Positions 30,301-45,300 of a DNA stretch of 64,000 bases are shown here, in pieces. The position numbers and the translations under genes were made by a program. Source of the DNA: Tubulanus polymorphus (lineage: Eukaryota; Nemertea; Palaeonemertea; Tubulaniformes; Tubulanidae); assembly GCF_964204645.1 (NCBI RefSeq), contig NC_134025.1, positions 14,139,001 through 14,203,000 of the forward strand, read 5' to 3'. The stretch's first letter is position 1; each line of letters opens with the position of its first letter. The notes beneath the pieces are model-generated. The model was not told where the DNA came from and did not search any database. It saw nothing but the letters and a program-made list of their open reading frames with translations.

Positions 30301-33300
30301 GAATAACAACAAAATAGCAAAACATTTATGAACTACCTCTGCCAGCATGAGCTAAAGCAACTAGTTGCGCAACTATATTCACCATCTCATTCACTAAATA
30401 TGGACATTTCTTTAACATATACTGCTGATCTGTAAGAATAATAGAATATATCTAAATAAAATTGAGTATGAAACAGATAGAAGATAGTTATGAGAAAGCT
30501 ACACAATCTACAACATACCCAATTCTAATGTTTTTGGTGGCAGTTCTAAACGTGAAAAGTGGGCATGTAACAGTGCTCGAGCTTTCACACTATATGGATA
30601 ACATAATGGTCGTTCTTTCTTTTTCTCTTCTAGATGAGGTAATTCTCTCATCAGCTGAAATTTCATTAAAAACAAAAAAAACCTTCAAAACATGCATGCA
30701 TTTGTTACGATGCCATCAATAGCTGTTAGGCAATATCTAGTAATTGTACATTATAACAAAGAATTCGGTGCATTTGCACTCAATTATTTCTTCCAAAGAG
30801 GACCCATGGTTTCAGTCTTTTCGACAAAGCATTCCATTCATTAAAGACTATGTAATGAGAATGGAACCCTATTATCAAAGTACCAGACTTCTTCGAATGG
30901 AAACCTCCCATAAGCATAATCTAATAGAATTATATACTTACAAACACTTTTCATGAATTTTAGGGGTGTTCAACAAAGTACCTACTTTTGTTTTTCAAAA
31001 AAAAAGAATCGTTGGTATTGATATATTTGTTTTTTTCTTAAATAAATGAACATTCACAACTAGGGGGTCCAGGGACACCATACCCACTAAGGAAATGGTA
31101 TGAAATGCTCGACAGTCTGAAAACTTAAATATTCAACACCCTCTGTTGAACATATAATGAAACCAATGACCTCCAAACTCCCGACAATCATAGAACATGT
31201 TCTGAGCCACAATTTTGAAATTGGGATAATAAAATATGCCCAGGAACCAATTGTTTTCTCATGGCTGGAAAACACGCATGAAAACCGCCTTAAGAGAAAT
31301 GCTTTCTTATCTATGAATTGCTTACCGCAGGGATCTCTTCATTATCTGTTGGTCTTTCAACTATTTCATTATTATGTCCCTTTCCAAATTCTAATGAACC
31401 AGCCAAGATCATTATCACTCCTACAAAACAAAGAATTATTATTCAAAATGAAACATAGCAAATGAGGAACGGGTCAAATGCTTGAGGGTCAGAAGAAACA
31501 AAATAGCAACAGTCCGTCTACATTATTGGGCACGATCATAACACCTTCTCTCGCAAACAAATGCTTTAGTTAAAGAAAAAGTTTAATAAGATAAAAACCC
31601 ACTATCTACAGGTTAAAAGAATTTAAAAACAAGAAATTTATTAACTCAAACAATCTAAAATATATAAAATACACGACGTTTCGATCTCACCCTAGACCCG
31701 CCTGAGGATGATCTCTAGGGTGAGATCGAAACACATTTCAGAATTCATTGCAGTTCCGTTTGTACCGGTTTTGGAAAAGTTTTCTCACTCTCTCCCATTA
31801 TTGGATAAACAAATCATCTTCACGTATGAAAACAAAATTAGTAAGACTTTGGTTAAAAACGATCAATCTAAACCTTTGGACTGCGGAGTTTACAAAATTC
31901 CTTGTTTTGGATATGATAAAATTTACTTTGGAGAAACTGGCCGTGAATTAAAATCTCGAATTTTGGAACACAAAAAGGATATAGTAAATCAAAAAATGGC
32001 TAGTGGCGTAGCCAATTCCGTTTGGAACACTGGTAATCGTTTTAATTTTGATAAAGCCGAAATTATTTATACTTCCAGCAATTACACTAAACGCCACATA
32101 GTTGAGTCTGCCCTAATTACTCGTCACTCAGATATTAGTACCAATCAAAATAATGGCTTTTCTCCACACAATTCCCTTCAGTCTAGTATATTACATCATG
32201 CCTTGACTAACACTAATTATTTACTCACTCACCAATTTACTCAATTAACCTGTTCTCCTCCGTATCACCTGACGATGATCTCTAGGGTCAGATCGAAACG
32301 TTGTGTATTTTACATATTTTAGATTGTTCGAATTAATAAATTTCTTGTTTTTAAATTCTTTTAAACCGTAGATAGTGGGTTTTTACCTTATTATCCGTTC
32401 ATCACGTTTGAGTGTGGTTATCGTTCTAAAGAAATAGTCTGTCGGGGCTATGCCCTATGTGGATTAAAGACATAATATAATTCAATGAGGATCTATTCAA
32501 TTTAAATGTGTCAAATATGTACTTACTTTTAAGCACCATGTTTGGTGTCTTGTGGAAAAAGTAGTAGTATAATTGAGTGGTATCCAATAAAACTTGATCT
32601 CCGCTATATTTAATCGATCTATACCACCAAGTACCCTGAGAAAAGAACAATAAATCTACACTTGTCTAAAGAATCAAACATTTCTAACATATCAAAGATC
32701 ACTCTTCATAAATGGCTACTACCATCTGTTGTCCAAAAAAGTTCACTTCCCCTCCCATAAATAATATTTGACAAGAAACTTACCACTACAACTGGAAGGA
32801 TCACCATGAACACCAGCCCATACATCGCCAGCACCTGTAAACAAAGTACTCAAAGTTTTCAAACTCCAAATGAAATTATTGAACAATTCCTTGTAACTAA
32901 TAACAATTCATGATTAGGTAAGCCTGTGAAATTTGATAATAGATTTTAAGTTTCATTCATATCGAGTAGCAAGCCATTTAGTTTCAACATGTACAACAAA
33001 AGCGAAAGGACCGCAACTTCATCTGCTTGATATAATAGGCTTTGCCAGGCTCATATGTCAAATAAGACCCATAGAAATTTATTTGGATTTTTAATTTGGC
33101 ACACTAAATCATCAATCACCGTCATTAAATTCTTCGCACTAGCAGAGAAGACAACTCCATCTAATCTACCACAATCAAACATATCAGATAATGGGGAACT
33201 GAAGCACAAAATCTAAAATTAGCCTTTCATTTCTACTGATATCATTCCACTGATGTTGTTCAGCTTAATGCTAGCTAAAATTTCCAATTCTCCCTAATCA

Positions 33301-36300
33301 ACACATACACGACAATCTATCTCAGTTATCGGCAGAAATAACCACTGATGGAAGCCAAAACTCCTAAGCAAGGCATGTAAACACTGATGATGATCACACA
33401 CAAGACTGTACACACACATCCGCCAAAAAACTCAGTTGAAAATCGCAACAAACATATTCCAGCTGGGCTGTCAGTGTGGTCTCAGCTTCTATCTATCCAT
33501 CCACATCCAAACAATTGCAGGTCTGGCATTATGCTGCATTTTAGAAACTCTTAGACTTCAATGATAATGAATTGCCCATGGGCAAAGTGTGGTTTACCTT
33601 GAAAGCTAGAGGTTGTTTGGAGTTAGGGCATTCCTTGTAAAAACTTTTAAATACGTGACTTCGAAGTTCTAGAAGTTTATATTGTATTTTATCTTTCTTA
33701 AAGAATTATTTTGTAGTCAAATAAGACCAAAGATAAACATTTTTCATGGTCTACGTCCAAAATTTCGTAGGGTACAGGTAGGCGCGGCATTAGAAACTTG
33801 TTTATATTTTCAAAAAAATATTTTTCACAATATGAAAAAATATTCATATAAAATTCATATGATGTCACATATCAGAGGGTGGCTGAATATTAAGTCTTGG
33901 AAACGAAACCTCTTCCAATGTATGGCCGCGGAAACTAAAACACCGGGGTGTAGTATTAGATCGTTTTAAATCCTGGAATTTAGCACTACAATATTCAGAC
34001 CTCGACCAATACCTATAGTTTGCTGCTTAGTATCTTCAGGTCACATGAAATTACAATTTATTACAAATTCTATCAAACAGAAAACACTGCACTCATCTTC
34101 TGCTACAACGATTATTCAGCATGTTATCATACCAAACGTGCACGCGCCAAGCAACGTTACAGCATCACCATATAGTAGTGTGTATGAGCATGTGTTTGTG
34201 TGTGCAACAGTCTAATGATAGCGCTCCCGCGCAGACGTGGAGGCCTTGTGCAGTGAACGTTCACTTTACTTCGATCTCTATCAACACAATCACCGGGTAT
34301 TAAAATGAAACAATACCTATGGCGATATGTGAAATAATTATATTCTCACCAGCAATGAGCATTTAAGATTCGCACATATACAGCACCTAGTCCAATGAAA
34401 CGCTCGCCATTAATGGCTTTCCCATAATTATTTTAGTCGCGCCGGAATTCCCCGTATATCCCAAAAACGCCAATCACATTCGCTCATAGAGACAACGCCC
34501 CCAATCGAGGTCATTGTAATTTTATACGCAAGAGCTAAGAATTTTCCCGCCAAAAACAGTTTTTCGTCAAATTTTAACAAAGTTGACCATGTCATCGACG
34601 GAGGTTCGTCACGTCTTCAATCGCATCGAATATACGTTGTATTACCTGATTTTGTTTTCATACGCGAAGATGATTTGTTCATCCAATAAAGGGAGTGTGA
34701 TGAAACTTTTCCAAAACAGGTACATACGGATTTTACCAAATTACGCTGGCTCTAAACCTAACTTTTATCAACTACATCAGTTGCACAGTAAAAGAGCTTT
34801 TGCTCTGGAAATTAGTGTTTGGCAAGGCATGAAGTAATATACTTAGAAAGAAGGGAACTGTGCGGAGAAAAGCCATTATTTAAATTGGTACCAATATCTG
34901 AGTGACGAGTAATTAGGGCAGACTCAACTATGTGGCGTTTAGTGTAATTGCCGTAAGTATAAATAATTTCGGCTTTACCAAAATTTTAACGATGACCAGT
35001 GTTTCAAACGTGATTGGCTACGCCACTAGCCGGTTTTTGATTTATCATATCCTTTTTTTGTTCCGAAATTCAAGTTTAATTCACGATCAGTTTCTCCAAA
35101 GTAAATTTTATCACATCCAAAACAAGGAATTTTGTAAACTCTGCAGTTCAAAGGTTTAGATTGATTGTTTTTAACCAAAGTTTTACTGATTTTGTTTTCA
35201 TACGCAAAGATGATTTGTTCATCCAATAAAGGGAGAGTGACGAAACTTTTCCAAACAGGTACATACGGATTTTACCAAATTACGCTAACTCAATTTTTAA
35301 TTAGTGGTAGACATTTCACCTACCAAAATTCTTATACCTAGTATCATGAAAATGCATCAAGAATTGCAGGCCGTTTCGTGCTAGAAATTCAAGAAGGCCA
35401 CCCTTATGGCATATATATTATCTTATCCAAATTTGATCACCAATGACATTTTTTACAATAGGGGTGGACATCTCGCCAGACCCAATCTTCAAGCTTATTT
35501 TCAAAAAGATTCATCGCAAATTACAGGATAATTACTGTGTTGAATTCAATTCAATTCCAGAGGGCCTGGCTTAGGCCTATGCAATTAAGTCAATTAAGAT
35601 TAGACTTTTTGAAAAACCAGCACAGATGCCTTTTCAAATCACGTGTAATTAAAAAATTCAGTGCTTCTTTGTTTGATGTCCCGGTTTTCATAGCGCACGT
35701 GGTTAAAATTATTGTTTACCTTGAACATCTTCAACAGCTGATAAAACCGCACCCGCGTCTGTCAATCATCTTAATTGATTCATATACTAAAATGCTCACC
35801 ACTAAAATGATCACTATGAAAAAACTATGCGGTGAATCAATCCGGAATTTTTCAGTAGTGTCAGACACTAGGTACCTTTCTTAAAAGGTTTACTTGTTGT
35901 ATGTCATTAACAATCAGTTATATAATACTTTATTCATAACTTTGAAGCGGCGCGCCGGCAGCGAATGCTCAAGCAAGGTCAGTCACGTAGGCCAACGATA
36001 ACATGAAACAGACCACGGTTTTGCCGGTTAAGAGCGTCTCTCCACATAAATTACAGGGACTTTAATGGACCATTTGTTGACACTAACCTTTAATAAACTT
36101 CGTATGGATACACTCAAGATAATTCCACCCTATAATTTCCTATAATCAAAATTACACTTGAATTACAAGTGTTGACTTATGAGAAACGATCGAAATCTAG
36201 CAATTTGATTGGGAAAATAGCAGCACTATAGTTGAAAAAAGTTGATAAACACCTCCGACTGTCTAATCATTTAAGAGCTTTGCTTTCACATGGAACTATT

Positions 36301-39300
36301 TCTCCTTATCACAGGTCACTCTGCCGCTATAATTCGCCCATTCAACGATAAAAACTTTCAAACGGTCTTACTATCGGCATGTTCTAATAATTAAGGGAAA
36401 TACTTAAAGAAAGCGAAATTTCACACTCTGCATTAATAAGATTAAAGGATTTATTCGTTTGACAAATCTTCCTCTGAACTCCCACCAACAAGTCATAAGT
36501 GGTGACACGAAAATGTCGCCATCGACTCGCTACCATCTTATAACCTTCATGACTACGTCATGAAGGTTAAAATGACGCGTTCAATTGATGACACTTAATG
36601 CCATCTTTAATTACTTAAGATTAGTTCTCAGCGTTGGGCGTGTGGTGTTATTTATCACTGCGGAAAATAGTGGATGCACGCTACTTGCTGTGGTGCGCTG
36701 ATAATATTTCGGTGTTTAAATGATGTTTTTTTCTACGCTAATTTTTCTCTTGATTGACTGAGTGTTATAAGGCTCCAGTTCATCATAGAAAAATTAAAAT
36801 ATCCAATTAGTGCATTACTAATACACAATACTAATTATCAATAAAAGCGAAATGCATAAAAAATGATCACTATACAACGCGTCATCAAGCGCCCGTGAGG
36901 TGTTTTTTATTTTTTTTTAAAGAGACAACTGTAAACAATCTGACACAGGTTTCAGACTTTATTTTTTACTTTTTACTTTGACTATCTGCAGTGACACGGG
37001 CAGATTGGCGACTTGATGAGAAACAAGGTATCAACTTTGAAAGGCCTAAAAAATGGACTATTTATGAAAAACAAAATGTCATTTTCAATTGTTTTAAGCA
37101 TTAGATTCGAACATATTAGCGTCACACATATAGTTTGCACTATGTACATATACAGGGCTATATCAACTTACCCATAAAGAATTTTGTTTTTCAACTATCC
37201 ACTTAGGTAGAGCAATTCCAAAGTGAGTTGCTAAAAATGAATTTTGAAATTTTGTCATGTTGAGAAATGTAGTTGCTTTTTAAGAAAGGAATATAAGAGC
37301 ATAAAACCATTGGAAATGGAATTTACTCACCTCCGGGTCCATCAGGATTTCCATATTCTTCCCAATTTTTGCGTGATTCTTCATCAGTCAGCCTGTCAGA
37401 AAATTGAAGATTTCGCATCAACAAGAAAAGTAACCAATGAAAGGTTAAATTGATACTTACGCTGCATATGCTTTTGCAATTCTCATGAATTTTTTTGGAT
37501 CTCCAGTTTCCTTATCAGGATGGTAAACTAAGCTAAGTTTTCTATAAGCTCGACGAATTTCACTAGTACTTGCTCCCTGAAAAATACCAAACTTTTCTTT
37601 TAGCCGATGGTGAAATTACTAACTTCTGATACACCAGCATTATGTATATCATTGTTTAAGCAACTTGATATATTGTGGTTGATAACTGGGTGCTTTTCAT
37701 GATGGTGGCCAAAATGGGCAAGTTTTACCTATATCAAATATTGAAATTTTTACATGCAGCCCAACGATTTAAAGAATCATTTCCAACATCTTAACAGAGA
37801 TAATGTAAAATTCAACTGAGGCAAGGAATTTACCAATTTACAAGTAGCAAATAGGGAAAGCCATCGCTAAGTGTAAAACTAAATGTCTCTATCTGATTGA
37901 TCTATCAAATGCAAACACTATAACAAGTAATCCCCAGAAATTATGAAATATAGATTTCACATTTATTCAAAATTAATGAGGGGTTTCTACCACATAAAAA
38001 CTGTTTTAAGTAGATTGCCCACTAGACCAAACTGTTATTCCTGAATAAACAAATACAGAAACAATCAGACCTTACTGAGGGACCATTAATATCAAAATTC
38101 TAGCTCTGCATTATGTGCAACCATGTTCAATGCCTTGTTTGCATAAGTTGCTAAGTGGTATAGTTCCCACAGTTATATGAATTCAAAATTCCCAAGATTT
38201 CCCAAGCATTTCATGGGTGATTTTTCAATTTTCCCAAATGGAAATGAACAGACCATCGTGCGACAGTCAACATTTTAGTGGTGACTGGTTGATAAAGGTG
38301 ATACTCAAGAGAAATCGCAGAAGAAAGTTGCCCTCGGCAAATGCAATACGTGAAATGTAATGAATTTTCCAATTTTTTCCCTAATATAAGGAAATTTTTG
38401 TCATGAATTATATTTATCTACTTATTCATGTCAGTTGTTATGGATATAAAGGGTTGTTGCTACTATTATATTTGAAGTCAAGCCTTTGCTTACTGTGTTC
38501 ACTCATGTGTCATATTCTGTATAAAACTTGTCCAGAATGCAAAGAAAGTTCAGGTCTGTAATAGCATACGACGGGTTCAGTCCTCTCTATGTCTCTGCCG
38601 TATGAAGTCAAGACAATTTTTTTCAAAATCCCAAATATTTCCAAACTGGGAAGTATTATTTCAAGATTCCCAAGTTATCCCCAATTTCCCTGTTCTGTTG
38701 GAACCATGAAGTGGATGCAGACTCCAAGCCACTAAATATTTGGCCAGAGCTGGTCAGCAAAGATGTTTTCATCACATTCCAATGATTATTCCGCATTGAT
38801 GACACCAATTATGGTACATTTTGGACAGGACATCAATGGACATGGGAATTAATCCAAGAAATCCAGATCAAATGAAACACAAAAAGATATTTATCAATAA
38901 GATTAGAAATGAAAGGACATGGGCCTACATAAAACATCATATAGCAACAAATGGATTAGGACAATGAGAAGATTTCTAGTCAGTAAGATTTCTTATTCAC
39001 ATGTGCATTAAGCAATCAATGTAGAAAGAAACTGTTTATTTTTCTTTCTTAACTGAATAATTCTTTACCTATCCTCCTTGCAAGTTAGTAACATTTCCTT
39101 ATTTTCATGAACATTCTTGTCTAAATCTGAATGATTTATGTTATCAGTTACTTCAATCTTCATAATATTGCATTTGGATTTGCTTAGGGAAGGGCTAAAT
39201 CATCAAACATCATATCACAGCATGATTTATGTTTTTCGTTACTCAAGACAAATACTGACGACCATATACAAAATTTAATGACCTTGGAAGTCACCATAAC

Positions 39301-42300
39301 TATAGAACATGGCAAGAGCTACAACCTTGCAATTGATTGTGGTTACAAAATATGCAGAGCTACATGCATAGGTAGGCTATCACGTGTATTGAATCTCTGA
39401 AATCAATAGAACCTGATGTCCCAGAATTATGAACAAGGTGCACCGCTGAAAAGAATCAAATAATCACCCTATCAATACCCAGCTCTATGAACGGGTCATA
39501 TTCAACATAATCCATCTCAACTTGTGACACTTTGTAGGCTAACAATACCAAAACTATCCAACCAATCACAAGACCAATTTTTCTGAAATATTCAATGAAA
39601 ATACATGTTTAAACAAGCAATTATCAAAAAATAAATTACCTATTGATTTCCCCAACTTACATAACTTTACGTTTCAAGGTTGTTTTTTTAGAAGTAAGCA
39701 GCTGGGCTTTATTCTTACAATTCTGGCAATGGCATTGCTTCTTATCTTCCTTTTCCTCTGAAAAGTTATGTGCAATAATGGGTAACTAACTACTCGCTAT
39801 AACAAAATAAAGAATATGTCATAAATGAAATTAAGAACAAGGATTCCCAGAAATGATTATTTTTCAGTCGATACATAGAAAAGCGTAAGTGAACGTATGC
39901 TTACACTTCTAGGTAAAAGTGCTGATCCGCACCTCTCGTAAATGGTTCAATCAACTATGTGTACATTAAAGATCACCAAACCCTGAATTTGTTTTTCAAC
40001 AACAATGACTGCTAGATGGCCATCTTGATTCTGATTGGGCCAGTTTTTAGACAAATGTACCGAGGGTAGATACATGCAGAGCTGCCAACCACTTAACTTT
40101 GTTTTTCGGGACAGAGATCCCCATTTTTCGGGACAGCCATGCATTTTCAGGGACATCCAAAAATTTCAGCATTTCAGCTCTTTAACTTTAAAGTTAAGTA
40201 CTGACTGCTAGCTCCACAGTGTTCACTTGCCATATTAAATCATTCCTGAATACCTACCATCTGCTAGCACCAGCGTTCACTTGCCATAATATACAGGGCT
40301 GCCAACCTTTCAAAATTCCATTTAGGGATGAATGGCAGATTAATTAGGAATATTGAAGGTTTCAATAGGAATATATCGAAACCGAAGAAATTGTGACTTT
40401 TCCAAGTAGGAATATTTTGCTTTCAATTAGGAATACCTTTCATGTGTAATATACGAAAGCTGGATATGAAAATATGGAATTATCTAGCAGCAAAATAAAC
40501 TAGGGGTCCAGGGACACCATGCCCACTTGGGAAGTGGTTTCAAATGCTCAACAATCTAACAATTTCAATATTCAACGCCCTCTGGTGACCATATACAAAA
40601 ACCAATGACCTTGAAACTCAATACAATCGTAAAACATGTCAGCAGCTACGATTTTGTAATTGATTGTGATAACAAAAAATGCCTCGTTACCAATTTAATA
40701 TGGAAATACTAAGTCATTCTACTATTCAACGCCCCCTGGTGACCATATTCAAAACCCAATAACCTTGTAACTCACCATATTCATAGAACATGTCATGAAC
40801 TACAACTTTGCAATAGATCATGGTAACAAAATATGCCTAGGTACCAATATAATAAGGAAATACCAAGTTATCCTACTATTCAACGCCCCCTGGTGACCAT
40901 ATAGAATAACTAATTTCCTTAAAACTCACCACAATCATAGATGATGTCATGAGCTACAACTTTGCAATTGATTGCGGTAACAAAATATGTATTGGTACAA
41001 ATATAATATAGAAATACTAAGATATTGTATTATTCAACGCCCCCTGGTGGCCATATACAAAAACCAATGAACTTGAAACTCACCACAATCATAGTACACG
41101 TTATACGCTACAACTTTCTAATTCATTGTTGTAACAAAATATGCTTAGGTATCAATATAATGTCGAAAAACTTTTTCCCACCTACGAAAGAGTACTAATG
41201 ACACCAAGATGGCTGCCAATTGCGTCATAATTGGCGGATCAAAAATACCTGTCTCAGGCATAAAACATCCCTTTACAAAGAATACCCATCACAAATTGCA
41301 ATGAGAAATGGCAAACCAGTAGGAAGCTACAGGACCTAGAATTCGGGCCAAAATTGACATTTTTGGGCACTTAAAAGGCCATAGGACGGCCATCTTAAAT
41401 CCGATTGACCCAATTTTTGTTATCTTTATGGGACCTAGGAGGATTCAAATATATACGAAAGATCAAGGTAATTGATCAAAGCGTCTTCAAAATTTCCCTC
41501 AAAAAGTTCAAAAAAGTGTAAAAAGTGTTAATTTTGGCAAACAACAATGAATGCCAGTCGGCCATCTTGATACTGACAGGGCCAGTTTTTGGGCTGAAGA
41601 TATGTCTGGGAAGATACATGTGTAACCCAAATATCAAGACATCACATTGAAGCATCTTCAAAACTTCCCAAAATAACTGGATTCCGTCTACGGACAGACG
41701 GACGACAGACAAAAAGTAAAAGCAATAGCCCGCTGGGACTAAAGTCACAAGTGGGCTAAAAATCACCCGGCTATTAATGAAAACATTGGGCCCTTGGGGT
41801 ATTCAAATATATACCAAAGATCAAGGTAATTGATCAAAACGTCTTCAAAATTTCCAACAAAAGTTCAAAAATGTGTAGTAAAAATGCTGATTTTGGCGAA
41901 CAACAATGGCTTCCAGTCAGCCATCTTGATGATTCTGACAGGGCCAGTTTTGGGCTGAAGATTTGTAACCCAAATATCCAAATAAGTGGATATTTTGCCA
42001 ATGCGGCATCATTTTAGTAAACGCTATTTTGCCAATGGCTATAGGCCTATATGATAAGATATAGTCATAAAATACAACAACAAAGTCATTACATTGGGTT
42101 AGGGTTTCAATAGGGCAGTGCTTCATCTAGCATTAAAAAAGGGCAGGGTGCTGATTTCAAATAAGGGCATCTTTACGCGTGATTCCATTGGAGCAAGGGC
42201 ACATTATAACGCACTCACGTCCATTTAGGGGCAACCTGCAATGTTCCCTATTGCATAGAATCGAGGTACCCCCTACTACAATTGAGGACTAGAAACTATG

Positions 42301-45300
42301 TCTCTTGCCATGAGTGACACACTTGACCACAGTACATCCTTACACCTATGCCTGTCAATGAACAAAAATAATCAGATAGGGCTTTCAAAATTATTTGGAA
42401 AAACCAGTTGCAGACAAAAAATGGCAGAAAAAAGCAATCTCAAAAGCAAATGATACAGCGAAAAAAAGCCAGCAATAGTGCATAGGCCTACATGAAATTG
42501 CATATTTTTAATGTTAGAAATATCAAATTAATTGATTTAAATTGATAGTGTTAGTGATTGGCGAGTGACTGTTGATAATTGGTAGGCAGCCAGCTTAAGA
42601 ACACATCATTGCTATTAGGCCATTCAAACTAATTGTCTCTGCAAGTCTCTATGTGAGTTCACCGAAAAAAGTTTTTCACATTGTGTATATAAAATTTGTC
42701 TAATAGTCTAGATAAAAAGATCCAGAGCATCACGATGTGTTCAAAAGGAAACAATCCATCGAATATACACTACCAGCTTTACAACGGCAGTCGCTAGAAT
42801 GATTGGCAGTAGTTTGGAAGGCAGCCAATTTCTTGGAAACTAAAACTAGGCGACGCGTCTGAGGCACGTTTTCACACGATGCACACTGACTGCAGTACAT
42901 TTAAATACATGTATAGCCTAACCACTGATCACATGAGCTACTATCGTTGATATCATACGAGATATTTCATAGCCGTCGCACGATTCGTACTAACAGTCGG
43001 GTGTGAAAGCTTATTTTGAAAGCCCTGACTCATTACTCATGACTCGAGGGCGGACCTACGGCAAGTGATGAGGGCACAAGGGCGAGCATGGGACACATCG
43101 GAAGGGCACAAGGGCGGCTATTTTCGGGGGCGGGGCGGACCGCCCCTCCATTTTTGGCTAGATGAAGCACTGATAGGGTTAGGGTGAGGTTTAGGGTCCG
43201 TTTTGACCCCTAGGGATAGGGTTAGGGTAAGGCAGTCTTCTCGCTGAGGGGTTTAACACGGCAGCCGGCCATGCTAAGGCACTTAACCGCCACGCAAATA
43301 AAAGATATGCCATGCTTAAAAAAAATTCTGCCACGCTTAAACTAGGGGTCCAGGGACACCATGCCCACTTAAAAAGTGGTTCCAAATGCTCAACAATCTA
43401 ACAATTTCAATATGCAACGTCCACTGGTGACCATATACAACAACCAATCACCCTGAAACTAACCACAATCATAGAACATGTCAACAGCTACGATTTTGTA
43501 ATTGATTGTGATAACAAAAAATGCCTCGATACCAATTTAATATGGAAATACTTAGTTATTCTACTATTTAACGCCCCCTGGTGACCATATTCAAAACCCA
43601 ATGACCTCGAAACTCACCACAATCATAGAACATGTCATGAACTACAACTTTGCAATTGATCATGGTAACAACATATGCCTAGGTACCAATATAATAAGGA
43701 AATACTAAGTTATTCTACTATTCAACGCCCTCAGGTGACCATATAGAATAACTAATGTCCTAAAAACTCGCAACAATCATAGATGATGTCATGAGCTACA
43801 ACTTTCCAATCGATTGTGGTTACAAAATATGCATAGGTACGAATATAATAAAGAAATGCTAAGATATTGTATTATTCAACCCCCCCTTGTGGCCATATAC
43901 AAAATCCAATGACCTTGAAACTCACCACAATCATAGAACACGTTATGAGCTACAACTTTCTTATTAATTGTGGTAGCAAAATACGCTTAGGTATCAATAT
44001 AATGTGGAAAAACTTTTTCCCCCTTACGAACGAGTACTGGTGACACCAAGATGGCCGCCAATTGCGTCATAATTGGCTGATGAAAAATACCTGTCTCAGG
44101 TATAAAACATCCCTTTCCAAAGAATACCCATCACAAATTGCAATGAGAAATGGCAAACCAGTAGGAAGCTACAGGACTCAGAATTCGGACCAAAATTACC
44201 ATTTTTGGGCACTAAAAAGGTCATAAGGACGGCCATCTTGAGTCCGATCGACCCAGTTTTTGTTATGCTGATGGGCCCTGGGAAGATTCACATAGGCTAT
44301 ATCAGAAAGATCAAGGTAATTGATCAAAGCGTCTTCAAAATTTCCCTTAAAAAGTTCAAGAATGTGTAAAAAGTGCTGATTTTGGCGAACAACAATGGCT
44401 GCCAGTCGGCCATTTTGATTCTGACAGGGCCAGTGTTTGGGCTGAAGATGTGTCTAGGGTAGATACATGTGTAACCCAAATAGCGAGACGTTACCTTGAA
44501 GCCTCTTCAAAACTTCCCAAAATAACTGGATTCCGCCTTCGGACAGACGGACAGTCGAAAAGTGCACGCAATAGCCCGCTGGGACTAAAGTCCCAAGTGG
44601 GCTAAAAAATGATCGGGAGTTTATTTACTTATCTGGCTTTCTAAAACTGTCAGGTTCACACGCTCAATTCTATAACCGGTGCTCCAATAATTGTATAAAC
44701 ACATTCTCATAGTTACATAGTAAAGCCTCTATACGTCAATAATTGTATAGCGTACTGAACTGCCGGTGGTAGGGCCTATAAATATCCAGGGATTTCCACG
44801 TGCGTTAAAAATAAAAGAAATCAATGCCAATAAAGGTCACAGCACTGCGCTTAGCGCGCGCTGAATACAAGGGCCAGTGGCATCAATTTTTCTAGTCTCC
44901 TATTGACATGAAAAATTTTACCGTCATTACTTATCAAAGTCACCAAAATAGTTTGTAAATCGAAATTAATAAATGCTTCCTCTAAGCTGTTAATGATAAA
45001 ATTAAATTATATTAACAGATATGAGAACATGGAACTAGGCCCTATTTAATGCACGTAAGCCGACAAATATACGGCAGAAGAGTGCCTGGAACAAACTACC
45101 GACGATTGCTGCTACACGTAAATTACCGAATTTAAACTAGTTACTTATGGCCCCTAAATGCTGGGAAAACGCATCTGAGCACCTAGAAATATAAATTATA
45201 AAACCCCCCTTTCTGATATGGGCTCGCGCCTTCGGCGCTCGTGCCGCCATACTTTTAATTTTGAACCAGCGAGAACACTGGTAAGGTAAGGCTTAGTTAG

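Larger units (their letters stand above)
31588..32420 (+). mobile_element. Penelope-like element with inverted terminal sequences
   Basis: The 3' block at about 32280-32390 (TCTAGGGT.AGATCGAAACG, AATAAATTTCTTGTTTTTAAA, AGATAGTGGGTTTTTA) reappears in inverted orientation at about 31588-31700. Between them lies only the endonuclease part of the ORF, so the copy is strongly 5'-truncated. Penelope-like elements are known to carry terminal repeats in direct or inverted order. Confidence 0.75.

Noticed and set aside
43173-43250. Chromosome end
   Set aside because: Telomere-like units are few, degenerate and flanked by SEC63 intron on both sides.
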